Virus record (IMG/VR): IMGVR_UViG_3300045968_000110
Span: 1-36,764 of that record
Length of the DNA: 36,764 bases
DNA from: a virus
Reading direction: 5' to 3' (one strand)
A program made the position numbers and the translations under genes. The notes under the pieces are model-generated. The model was not told the origin of the DNA and did no database searches. It saw only the letters and a program-made list of their open reading frames with translations. This document shows, piece after piece, positions 15,133 through 21,625 of the stretch (the stretch's first letter is position 1; each line of letters begins with the position of its first letter).

Positions 15133-15302
15133 GTCTCACCTCGCGGCGCGAGCTCGCCCACTGTCGTCGCAATCGGGACGCCACGCACCAGCATCGGCGT
15201 CAGCCCGATCAGGCACGCCGCGCACGTCCGCACGCCGTCCGTGTCGACGGTGGACGCGATGTACGTCGTCGAACCGCACTCGGCGCAGGGCTCAGGCGTC
15301 AC
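15129..15302 (-). CDS. small zinc-ribbon protein
   Basis: 57 residues; GTG at 15302 overlaps the methyltransferase stop and the TGA at the end overlaps the next GTG. PCAECGSTTYIAS and TCAACLIGLTPMLV give two CxxC knuckles about 22 residues apart, a classic zinc ribbon. The overlap at both ends and the zinc motif support a real gene. Role unknown; such proteins often contact nucleic acid or host polymerase. Confidence 0.6.
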   Translation of the reverse strand: MTPEPCAECGSTTYIASTVDTDGVRTCAACLIGLTPMLVRGVPIATTVGELAPRGET

Positions 15303-16009
15303 GTCGCGATCCGTTGCTGCATCGGCCGGCGGCGCCGACGCGGCCTTAACAGGTCAAGCTGCTCACGCGTACCGGCGAGAACGCGGCGCGCCTCGTCGTG
15401 GTACGAGCGGTCGACCTCCCACCCGATGAACGACCTGCCCTGGCGAACGGCGGCGACACCGGTGGTGCCGCTGCCGGCGAACGGATCACAGACCACGTCC
15501 CCGGGGTGCGAGAAGAATCTGACGAGCCATGCCAGGTGCTCGTCCTTCCGCGGGCACGGGTGCACACCGCGACGGACGCCTGGCGGCACGCCGTTGGACG
15601 ACGCCGTGACCTCGCCGGGCATCAGCGTCGCGCCGTGAGGCCCGCGGGCGTCACCGAAGACGTACGCGGCCACACCGCCGTTCAGGACGGTGCCGTTGTA
15701 GCTCGGCAGCGCGTAGCGCAGCCAGCACAGACGAACGAACGGGAACGACGGCGGGACGCAGCCCAGGAATCGCGGGTCAGTGTCCGTGCCAAGGATGACG
15801 ATGACGCGGCGGCGGACGATCCGCTCAAACTGCATGCATGCCCCCCCCCAAACGGCCGCGGCGTCAACGCCGGGCCACAGACTGGCCGGCCGGTTCGGCC
15901 AGACCGGGTCAGTGATGACGACGTCAACCGACTTATCTGGGAGCGACGGAAGGCCGGCGGCCTGGTCCAGGCAGTCGCCGAGCCGCAGATCCCACCGCGC
16001 GCGGCCCAT
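15299..16009 (-). CDS. DNA methyltransferase (N6-adenine or N4-cytosine, beta class)
   Basis: 236 residues, ATG start (TGATG with helicase stop). Transfers methyl from SAM to an exocyclic amino group of DNA. Catalytic motif IV is VITDPVWPN (31-39), a variant of DPPY; the SAM-binding motif I DPFAGSGTTG (175-184) follows it, the order of beta-class enzymes; VLGTDTD and GWEVDRSYHDEA also fit. No restriction partner is seen nearby, so a solitary enzyme, likely protecting phage DNA from host nucleases or tuning gene control. Confidence 0.85.
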   Translation of the reverse strand: MGRARWDLRLGDCLDQAAGLPSLPDKSVDVVITDPVWPNRPASLWPGVDAAAVWGGACMQFERIVRRRVIVILGTDTDPRFLGCVPPSFPFVRLCWLRYALPSYNGTVLNGGVAAYVFGDARGPHGATLMPGEVTASSNGVPPGVRRGVHPCPRKDEHLAWLVRFFSHPGDVVCDPFAGSGTTGVAAVRQGRSFIGWEVDRSYHDEARRVLAGTREQLDLLRPRRRRRPMQQRIAT

Positions 16010-17706
16010 CAGTACAGCTCGTCCTCGCCGCCGCCAGGCTCGCGCGCGGGCGCCTTTGCCAGGTTCGCCGGCAGCCGCCAGCCGTTCTGCTTGATCGCCT
16101 CGTACATCTCCGAGGCGCGGTCCTTGCTGATGTTGATGTCGGTGATCCCGTACCGACGCAGGAACGCCGCCTGCTTGTACGTCGCCAGGCCAAGGTCCTG
16201 GCGCTTCGCCAGCGAGCCGATGAGCTGCGACGCGCGCGCCCTGCTCATGCCCTCGTCGGGCTCGATGCCCTTCCGCTGCAGGTACGCGATCTGTTTCTCC
16301 GTCGCGGTCATCCCGAACCGCGCCGAGTGGTCATCGACCAGCGGACGCATGTGCAGCACGTCGAACGGGCTCACCGCCTCCGTCCGGTACGCCACCTTTG
16401 CTTTGATGCGGGACCGGCGGGCGGCCTCACGCTGCTTGGCCTCGGCGATCTCCTTCGCCGCGAGCTCCAGCGCCTCCTGCGCCGGCATCGCGCCTTCTTC
16501 GCGGTCGGCGATCTCCTTCGCCTTCGAGACCGTCATCTCGTCGTACTTCCCGCCCAGGATGTCGATCGCGCTCGCCAGCTTGTGCGCGCCGTTCCGCCCC
16601 ACGAAGTCGAGCAGCAGGCAATCCTTCTTGCCGTCAAGCACGCGCAGCCCGCGCCCGGCCATCTGCGCGTATAGGGACCGCGACTTGGTGGGCCTGGCGA
16701 TCGCGACGCAGGACACCGCCTTGTCGTCGTACCCCTCGGTCAGCACGCCGACATTGCACAGAAACTGGAAGACGCCGGCCTTGTGGTCGCCGAGGATCCG
16801 ACGGCGCTGGCCGCTGCGCTTCATCTCGGCGCCGCCGTCCACAGCCCGCGCCGCCTCCGGCCGGTACCGGTTGATGATCTCGGCCATCCGGTGCGCGTTC
16901 TCCACCGACGTGGAAAAGACGATCGTTCGCCGGTCGCCAGCCTCCTTCAACAGCGGCTCGACGATGCCGTGCAGGACCTTCTCCAGCGACATGACGGTGT
17001 CGAGCTGGCCCTGGTTGAAGTCGCCGGCCACGATGCCGACGCCCGACAGGTCGATCGCGTCGACCAGGACGCGCTGGCGGACGACCGGGCACAGGTAGCC
17101 GTCGTTGATGGCGTCCAGGATTTCGTACACGTACGCCACGCTGTCGAACACCTGCCCCATCGCCCGCTCGTCGGCTCGGTCGGGCGTGGCTGTCAGGCCC
17201 AGGACCTTCGCGCCGGGGAAGGCGTCCAAGATCTTGAGGTAGCTCGGCGCCACCGCATGGTGCGCCTCGTCCACCACGATCAGCGCCGGCCTAGCGTACC
17301 GTGCCTTGAAGTCGTCCAGGCGGTCGCTCTTGAGCGTCTGGACGCTCGCCACCACCAGCCGCCCGCCCTCCGCCCGGCGCTCCGCCTTCTCCTTCGCCAC
17401 GTACTCGCCGACGACCGTCGACAGGTCGCCGATGCCCTGGTCAACCAACTCCTCGCGGTGCGCCAGCCAGATCACCGGCGCCGCCGGATGGTGCCGCTCG
17501 ATATACGTCGAGGCCGTGAACGTCTTCCCCGCTCCGGTCGGCAGCACCAGCAGCGTCGAGCGGTGCTCGGACAGGCGCGCGCGCACCGCTTCGATCGCCG
17601 CCTCCTGGTACGGGCGCGGCGCGCGCACCGGCCCCGCCGGCGCTGTCATGGACATCCGCGCGGGCGCCGCGGGCGCGAACAGGCCGATCTGGTGCGCCGC
17701 CGACAT
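16009..17706 (-). CDS. DEAD/DEAH-box (SF2) DNA helicase
   Basis: 565 residues, ATG start. ATP-driven unwinding or remodelling of DNA in replication or recombination. Motifs: Q-like RPYQEAA (31-37), Walker A PTGAGKT (56-62), DEAH box (146-149), TATP (172-175), VFSTSVENA (263-271), LTEGYDD (322-328) and QMAGRGLR (348-355). A C-terminal extension of about 170 residues carries helices with FGMTATEKQIAYL and ATYKQAAFLRRYG, two related segments found in other phage helicases of this type. Sits with ParB-like protein and the methyltransferase in the early operon. Confidence 0.9.
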   Translation of the reverse strand: MSAAHQIGLFAPAAPARMSMTAPAGPVRAPRPYQEAAIEAVRARLSEHRSTLLVLPTGAGKTFTASTYIERHHPAAPVIWLAHREELVDQGIGDLSTVVGEYVAKEKAERRAEGGRLVVASVQTLKSDRLDDFKARYARPALIVVDEAHHAVAPSYLKILDAFPGAKVLGLTATPDRADERAMGQVFDSVAYVYEILDAINDGYLCPVVRQRVLVDAIDLSGVGIVAGDFNQGQLDTVMSLEKVLHGIVEPLLKEAGDRRTIVFSTSVENAHRMAEIINRYRPEAARAVDGGAEMKRSGQRRRILGDHKAGVFQFLCNVGVLTEGYDDKAVSCVAIARPTKSRSLYAQMAGRGLRVLDGKKDCLLLDFVGRNGAHKLASAIDILGGKYDEMTVSKAKEIADREEGAMPAQEALELAAKEIAEAKQREAARRSRIKAKVAYRTEAVSPFDVLHMRPLVDDHSARFGMTATEKQIAYLQRKGIEPDEGMSRARASQLIGSLAKRQDLGLATYKQAAFLRRYGITDINISKDRASEMYEAIKQNGWRLPANLAKAPAREPGGGEDELY

Positions 17707-17709
17707 CGG

Positions 17710-18768
17710 CTAGTACGCCTCGTCGCTGTCCAACGGGATCTCGTTGCCCGCTTCGTCCTCGACCTTGATCCGCCTACTGCTCTTCTTCGCGGGCGCGCCG
17801 TTCGTCTGGAACTTCCCCGCCAGCGCGTCCGCGTACGGAACGGGCTTGCCGTTCCACATCACGATCGGCGGGCTCGCCTCGCGGCACTCTGCCGGGGCGC
17901 GCGCCGCCTTCTCCGCCGTGACCCACTGCTGGCCCTTGCAGCCGCCGCACAGGCCGAACGTCGCCTTCGGCAGGCCCTTGCACCACGGGCAGATCGCCCC
18001 GGGCCGCTCCGACCGGACGCGCCCGCCGACGTTCTGCACCTGCGCCCGCAGCTCCTGGCCGAGCGCGGAATTCTCGATCGGCTTGAGAGCGCCCAGCGCC
18101 AACTGCAAGTGCTTGTCCGCGGCGTCGATCGCCAGCTGGTACGGCAGCGCGAACTTGCAGACCGCCCGCGTGCTGACGTCGTCAACGAACAGCTCGAGGG
18201 TAACCGGGTCCTCGGCCACCGGCGCGTCGGGTGCACCGGCGCCGTCAGGGGCGGAAGCCCTCGCGCGCTGCTCGGCCTTCTTCACCGACGCGGGAGAGAT
18301 GCCGGCGGCGCGGGCGACCTCGCGGCGCGCGCGCGTCTTTATGGGGTCGTTGCCGCCCCGTACCGAGGGGACACCGTCCCCTGAGTCAGCGCGCGTCAAC
18401 TCAGTGTTTGCGCGTAATTGCTGCTCCTTGAGGCCCACCATCTCCGCGATCAGCGCGGCGCGGTTCTCGGCGCGGCGGTAGATGTTCTCCGCCAGCTCCA
18501 GTTCCTTCGCCTCCCCGTCGTCGCAGTCGACGACGTGCACCCAGATCTTTTTCGCCTTGAGCGTGATCAGCGCGGCCATGCGGTCCCGCCCGCAGAGCAG
18601 CCGCTTGTCGCTGTCGCGGATCGTTGGCGCGTGGATCGGGTCGCCTCCGCGCTTGCGGATGTCGTCCGCCAGCTCTGCGACGTGCGCCGCCTTCGACCGC
18701 TGCCGGATCTCGGAGACGTCCATCCTGATCGACTTGAACGGAATCTGCTTGTAGCCACACCACTTCAT
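17710..18768 (-). CDS. ParB-like nuclease/partition domain protein with zinc finger
   Basis: 352 residues, ATG start overlapping the previous stop (ATGA). Residues 10-100 are a ParB N-terminal domain (HVAELADDIRKRGG, LLCGRDRMAAL at 58-67, equivalent to the GERR box). Then a helix-turn-helix (RREVARAAGISPASVKKAEQ), a middle helical part, and a zinc finger (CPWCKGLPKATFGLCGGCKG). Could bind specific DNA sites (partition, regulation) or hydrolyse NTP. The gene contains adjacent palindromes at 18366-18404. No ParA partner is seen, so plasmid-like partition is not assured. Confidence 0.78.
   Translation of the reverse strand: MKWCGYKQIPFKSIRMDVSEIRQRSKAAHVAELADDIRKRGGDPIHAPTIRDSDKRLLCGRDRMAALITLKAKKIWVHVVDCDDGEAKELELAENIYRRAENRAALIAEMVGLKEQQLRANTELTRADSGDGVPSVRGGNDPIKTRARREVARAAGISPASVKKAEQRARASAPDGAGAPDAPVAEDPVTLELFVDDVSTRAVCKFALPYQLAIDAADKHLQLALGALKPIENSALGQELRAQVQNVGGRVRSERPGAICPWCKGLPKATFGLCGGCKGQQWVTAEKAARAPAECREASPPIVMWNGKPVPYADALAGKFQTNGAPAKKSSRRIKVEDEAGNEIPLDSDEAY
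18366..18404. repeat. two adjacent inverted repeats inside the ParB-like gene
   Basis: AGGGGAC-ACC-GTCCCCT (18366-18382) is a perfect palindrome with a 3-base centre; it shares its GGGAC arms with repeat R2. It overlaps a second inverted pair CTGAGT...ACTCAG (18381-18404). Could be a self-binding site for the ParB-like protein; not shown. Confidence 0.55.
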
Positions 18769-18959
18769 GACCGTGCCTCCTGGCGTTCTCGTTTTCGGGC
18801 GTTGCGCATCCGGCGGCGGTGGCCGCGGTCCATGCCGCCCGTGATGACCTTGGTGACTTGACCGCGCCGGTCGCGCTCGACGACGCCCAGCGCGTATCGC
18901 TCGATCGCCCGGCAGGCGAACTCGGCGCGCAGTCGCTGCGTGTACGTGGAGCCCTTCAC
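18765..18959 (-). CDS. small basic hypothetical protein
   Basis: 64 residues from the GTG at 18959, overlapping the stop of the membrane ORF upstream. Helical and Arg/Lys-rich, with AEFACRAIERYALGVVERD and a strongly basic end. May bind nucleic acid. No family recognised. Confidence 0.5.
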   Translation of the reverse strand: MKGSTYTQRLRAEFACRAIERYALGVVERDRRGQVTKVITGGMDRGHRRRMRNARKRERQEARS

Positions 18960-19099
18960 GGCGACCCCAGGAATGCGCCCACCGCCGCCCAGGCGAGCAA
19001 GGACGGCAGAACGATGGCCGCCAGCGCGCCGCCGTATCGGATCAGCCGCTCGCGCCGGTGGCGCCGCGCCCGCCACTCCGGGCAGGTGAGCACCTTCAC
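18956..19099 (-). CDS. small single-span membrane protein
   Basis: 47 residues; GTG at 19099 overlaps the previous stop and the TGA end overlaps the next GTG. Basic N-terminus (RARRHRRERLIRYGG) followed by a hydrophobic span (ALAAIVLPSLLAWAAVGAFL). The positive-inside pattern predicts an N-in membrane protein. The role is unknown; superinfection exclusion or lysis accessory are possible. Coding support comes from the overlap at both ends. Confidence 0.55.
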   Translation of the reverse strand: MKVLTCPEWRARRHRRERLIRYGGALAAIVLPSLLAWAAVGAFLGSP

Positions 19100-19380
19100 C
19101 CGCGCACGGCCCGGCGCACGGGATCCGCAAACATGCGCAGCGTCGCCTCCAACGCCCGCCGGGCGCGCTTGCCCTCCTCGATGGCCCTGTCCGCCCGCCG
19201 GATCAGGCTGCGCGTGGTAGCCGTCTCGCCCAGCAGTTCGTGGACGCGGTCGAAGATGTCAGGGCCGGACGGGCGCGGCTTGCGCGCACCCCCGCCGCCG
19301 CGGATAACCCGCAGGGGCGCGGCTGCCAAGATTCGAACTTGGTACCCCCGGCTTCGTAGGGCGATTCCCGTTCCTCCCAT
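19096..19380 (-). CDS. helical hypothetical protein at the attachment site
   Basis: 94 residues from the ATG at 19380, which has GGAGG 8 bases upstream; a longer frame starts at 19500. The N-terminal 25 residues are encoded by the tRNA-derived attP sequence (SRGYQVRILAAAP) and are unlikely to be a folded domain. From residue 45 a helical section (FDRVHELLGETATTRSL, then RRADRAIEEGKRARRAL) looks genuine. If so, integration would separate the coding region from its own 5' end and promoter. A shorter TTG start at 19329 is possible. Confidence 0.45.
   Translation of the reverse strand: MGGTGIALRSRGYQVRILAAAPLRVIRGGGGARKPRPSGPDIFDRVHELLGETATTRSLIRRADRAIEEGKRARRALEATLRMFADPVRRAVRG
19316..19359 (-). 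other. attP: 3' half of a tRNA-Arg(ACG) gene
   Basis: On the minus strand, an anticodon loop CTACGAA (19359-19353, anticodon ACG), anticodon-stem 3' half GCCGG, a variable loop, a perfect T arm CCAAG-TTCGAAT-CTTGG (19342-19326) and a 3' acceptor strand CAGCCGC lie in the right order and spacing. The 5' half of a tRNA is absent: bases upstream of the anticodon loop do not pair. This is what a phage attP carries when its integrase targets a host tRNA gene, and the integrase gene is 180 bases away. Confidence 0.8.
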
Positions 19381-19522
19381 GATGGATGCCTCCCGTCTTG
19401 CGATCGGCGGCTTTGGCCCCCCCTCCTCGAGCGAGCGCACGTTGCGAGCATGGCTGCGCCGCGAAGAAGAGGCCGAGACCGCCGAATTGCTGGTTTCCAT
19501 GCTCGCATCTCAACCAGTACAA

Positions 19523-19535
19523 CCCCTGATCGGGG
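19523..19535 (-). terminator. short hairpin after the integrase gene (weak terminator)
   Basis: CCCC-GATCA-GGGG on the minus strand followed by TTGT, just behind the integrase stop. The stem is only four to five pairs, so it may pause rather than stop transcription. The remaining 160 bases between the integrase stop and 19380 hold nothing else recognised. Confidence 0.3.
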
Positions 19536-19542
19536 AGATCAA

Positions 19543-20478
19543 CTATTTCGTAACGGCGGGCGCGAAATTCGGACGCGCGTTGTCAAACGGGTTCGCAACG
19601 TCGATCGCATCGGGCGTCCACCGCAGGTAGTGCGTGCGGATGATCCTCGACGTGCGGGGGTCGCTTTTGTGCCCGAGCCAGAGCGCGGCGAACTCGGCGC
19701 CCTGCTCCGGGCTCATGCCCTTCTTCACCGCGAGCTCGAAGATGTACGAGACGCACGAGCGGCGAAGGCCGAGCGGCGTGACGTGGGGGACACCGGCCCG
19801 GGCGCAGGTTCGGATCATCCCCTTGGACGGGTACGCCCACCACCGCGGCGCCACCCGGTGCGCCGGCTCCGTGATGCCGTTCGCCGTGAACCAGTCCGCC
19901 AGCAGCTCGCCGAACTCGTCCGGCAGCGGCAGCCAGCGGGCGATGGCCTTCGACTTGGTGTTGTACCTGCGCCACGTCCGGCGCTCCAGGTCAACGTCGC
20001 CCCGCCGCCACCGCCGGACGTCGCTGTCGTGCATGCCCGTCCAGAACAGGATGTCGACGCCGATCCGCTGGTCCGGGTCGAACGCCAGCCGCCCCTGGCG
20101 GTAGTCCTTGTACGTCCACACGTCCTGCCCCGGCTTGCTGTCGCCCTTGATCTCTGGCCACCAGTGCGGCCGCTCCTTGCAGAACCCGCGGCGCCAGGCG
20201 TCCTCGAGCGCGAGCCGCAGCAGCTTGAGGCGCTTCTTCACCGTCTCCCGCATCAGGCCCCGAGCCGTCTCCTGGTCGATGTAGCCGTTGACGTCCTTGA
20301 ACCCGATGTCCGCGACCTGCACGTCCCCGAAGAACGCCACGAGCCAGCGCCGCTGCTCGTGGTACATCGCCCGCGTCTCCGTGCTGATGTTGCCGCGGTG
20401 GTCGATCGTCCACGTGATCGCCTCGTAAAGACGCCCTTCCTGGTACACCGGCAATTCGAGCTGCATCGTCGCCCCCAT
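19543..20478 (-). CDS. int: tyrosine recombinase (integrase), divergent active site
   Basis: 311 residues, ATG at 20478 (or 20466). Catalyses site-specific recombination between attP and a host tRNA gene. N-terminal SAM-like arm and core-binding region (residues 25-105), then a catalytic domain. Box I reads FWTGMHDSDVRRW (145-157) with His150 where Arg is expected; box II TPLGLRRSC (234-242) keeps Arg but has Leu for the first His; LGHKSDPRT (268-276) and the probable nucleophile Tyr284 (RTHYLRW) are present. Gene and attP are adjacent, as usual. The substitutions may define a subfamily rather than inactivate it. Confidence 0.85.
   Translation of the reverse strand: MGATMQLELPVYQEGRLYEAITWTIDHRGNISTETRAMYHEQRRWLVAFFGDVQVADIGFKDVNGYIDQETARGLMRETVKKRLKLLRLALEDAWRRGFCKERPHWWPEIKGDSKPGQDVWTYKDYRQGRLAFDPDQRIGVDILFWTGMHDSDVRRWRRGDVDLERRTWRRYNTKSKAIARWLPLPDEFGELLADWFTANGITEPAHRVAPRWWAYPSKGMIRTCARAGVPHVTPLGLRRSCVSYIFELAVKKGMSPEQGAEFAALWLGHKSDPRTSRIIRTHYLRWTPDAIDVANPFDNARPNFAPAVTK
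19546..19554 (+). repeat. TTTCGTAAC direct repeat, left copy
   Basis: TTTCGTAAC at the integrase stop; the same 9 bases occur at 20582-20590 behind the other end of the gene, with TTACGAA at 20490 and the inverted pair TTACGA-TT-TCGTAA at 20600-20613. Candidate arm-type binding sites for integrase or a directionality factor. Confidence 0.5.
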
Positions 20479-20581
20479 TCGAAACGAGCTTACGAACCTG
20501 CCATGACAGAACTGGTCGTACCTATGCGGTCTGTTTGTTCAGCGAAACCCCGGGGACCGCGTCAACGATGTGGCGCGAAGG

Positions 20582-20613
20582 TTTCGTAACTATCTAACCT
20601 TACGATTTCGTAA
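20582..20613 (+). repeat. TTTCGTAAC repeat plus TTACGATTTCGTAA inverted repeat
   Basis: Second TTTCGTAAC (20582-20590) and an inverted repeat of TTACGA with a 2-base centre (20600-20613). They overlap the end of the 67-residue gene and lie just upstream of the integrase. Together with TTACGAA at 20490-20496 they flank the region 20479-20589 that holds the integrase control sequences. Confidence 0.5.
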
Positions 20614-20793
20614 TGTTCTGCGCCTTCGTTGCCGATCCGGCAACGTCACCTCGATCATCTGCGTCGGGCCGTCGGCGCTCACCGACTGGAACACGCGGCC
20701 GTCCTCGAGCACCACGACGAGCTGGCTCACGAAGCGCCGGTGCTCCGGGTCGTACGCCATCGCCGGAACGGCGGACCGCGCGCGTGCCTTCAC
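20590..20793 (-). CDS. small hypothetical protein
   Basis: 67 residues from the GTG at 20793 (GTGA overlap with the nuclease stop). A short beta-rich protein, YDPEHRRFVSQLVVVLEDGR followed by VFQSVSADGPTQMIEVTLP, with a very basic C-terminus. It may bind DNA. No family recognised. Its end contains the TTTCGTAA repeats. Confidence 0.5.
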   Translation of the reverse strand: MKARARSAVPAMAYDPEHRRFVSQLVVVLEDGRVFQSVSADGPTQMIEVTLPDRQRRRRTLRNRKVR

Positions 20794-21476
20794 GGCTGCA
20801 CCGCCGGGCACGCGCGTTTTTCCCAACAACGCGAACACCAGTCGCCCGGGCGCGGCTCCGGCGGCAGCGTCGCGGCGGCGCGCACCGCCTCCAGCATCGC
20901 CGCGTGAGCGGGCGAGCCCATCGCGACCGTGTCCCCCTCGTCCAACACCCCGTCGCGCACGTAGTAGATCGCCGGGACGTAGTGCGTGGCGCCCGTGCGC
21001 TCCGCCAGCGCGATCCCCGCGGCGTTCACCTGGAGGTTGACGGCGGCCGGCGGCGCGGGCCACTTCCCAGTCTTCCAGTCGATGACGTGCAGCACGCCGC
21101 GGCTCCAGCAGAACGCCAGGTCCGCGCGACCCGCGGTCAGCAGCTCGCCGCCGTCGCGCGCGCGGTAGACGTGCGGCTCCGGCTCGTCAACGTCGGTGTA
21201 CGTGCCGTCCGGCCGTAGGCCCCAGGCGATTTCCACCTCCGCGTCACGCGGCGGCGTCCACTGCGCGGCGAGCAGATGGAGCCACCCCAGGATCTCCAGG
21301 TCCGCCACCATGTCGCACGCCGCGTCCAGGTTGCCCGACGTCACCCAGGACTCGACGGCCTTGTGGAACAGTGTCCCGCGCTCCTGCGCCTCGACGGTCG
21401 TCGCCACCGGCGGACGCTTCGCCTTCAGGACGCGCGGGTACGCGCAGTTCGGCGCGAGCGCGGACGCGGAGATCAC
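20790..21476 (-). CDS. Cas4/RecB-like PD-(D/E)XK exonuclease with Fe-S cysteines
   Basis: 228 residues. 5' or 3' single-strand resection for homologous recombination. Motifs: H38 (TLFHKAVE), GRADLAF with D119, VIDWKTGKW with D133 and K135, and NLQVNAAG with Q149. Cysteines at 11, 214, 217 and 223 (DWCSRCWEKRAC) match the four-cysteine iron-sulphur arrangement of Cas4-like and AddB-type nucleases. The gene is two positions from the Mgm101-like annealing protein, so the two form an exonuclease/annealase pair. Confidence 0.82.
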   Translation of the reverse strand: MISASALAPNCAYPRVLKAKRPPVATTVEAQERGTLFHKAVESWVTSGNLDAACDMVADLEILGWLHLLAAQWTPPRDAEVEIAWGLRPDGTYTDVDEPEPHVYRARDGGELLTAGRADLAFCWSRGVLHVIDWKTGKWPAPPAAVNLQVNAAGIALAERTGATHYVPAIYYVRDGVLDEGDTVAMGSPAHAAMLEAVRAAATLPPEPRPGDWCSRCWEKRACPAVQP

Positions 21477-21625
21477 GACTGCTCCTCATCGTCGTCCGAC
21501 CCGTTGATCTCCAGCCAGTCCTCGATGAAGTCCTGGAGGTCGCCCGCCAGCTCCTTCTGCGCCTGGTCGCCCTTGACGAATACCTTCGCCAGATCCAGGC
21601 ACCGCTCGTCGTAAAGCCGGCTCAC
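21473..21625 (-). CDS. small acidic hypothetical protein
   Basis: 50 residues from the GTG at 21625, overlapping the upstream stop and the next start. Two helices (CLDLAKVFVKGDQAQKELAG, then DLQDFIEDWLEIN) and an acidic tail. Placed between annealase and nuclease, it may be a coupling or regulatory factor; no family recognised. Confidence 0.5.
   Translation of the reverse strand: MSRLYDERCLDLAKVFVKGDQAQKELAGDLQDFIEDWLEINGSDDDEEQS

Noticed and set aside
19316-19380. Complete tRNA gene
   Set aside because: D arm and 5' acceptor strand are missing; bases 5' of the anticodon loop do not pair, so it is only the 3' half, as expected of attP.
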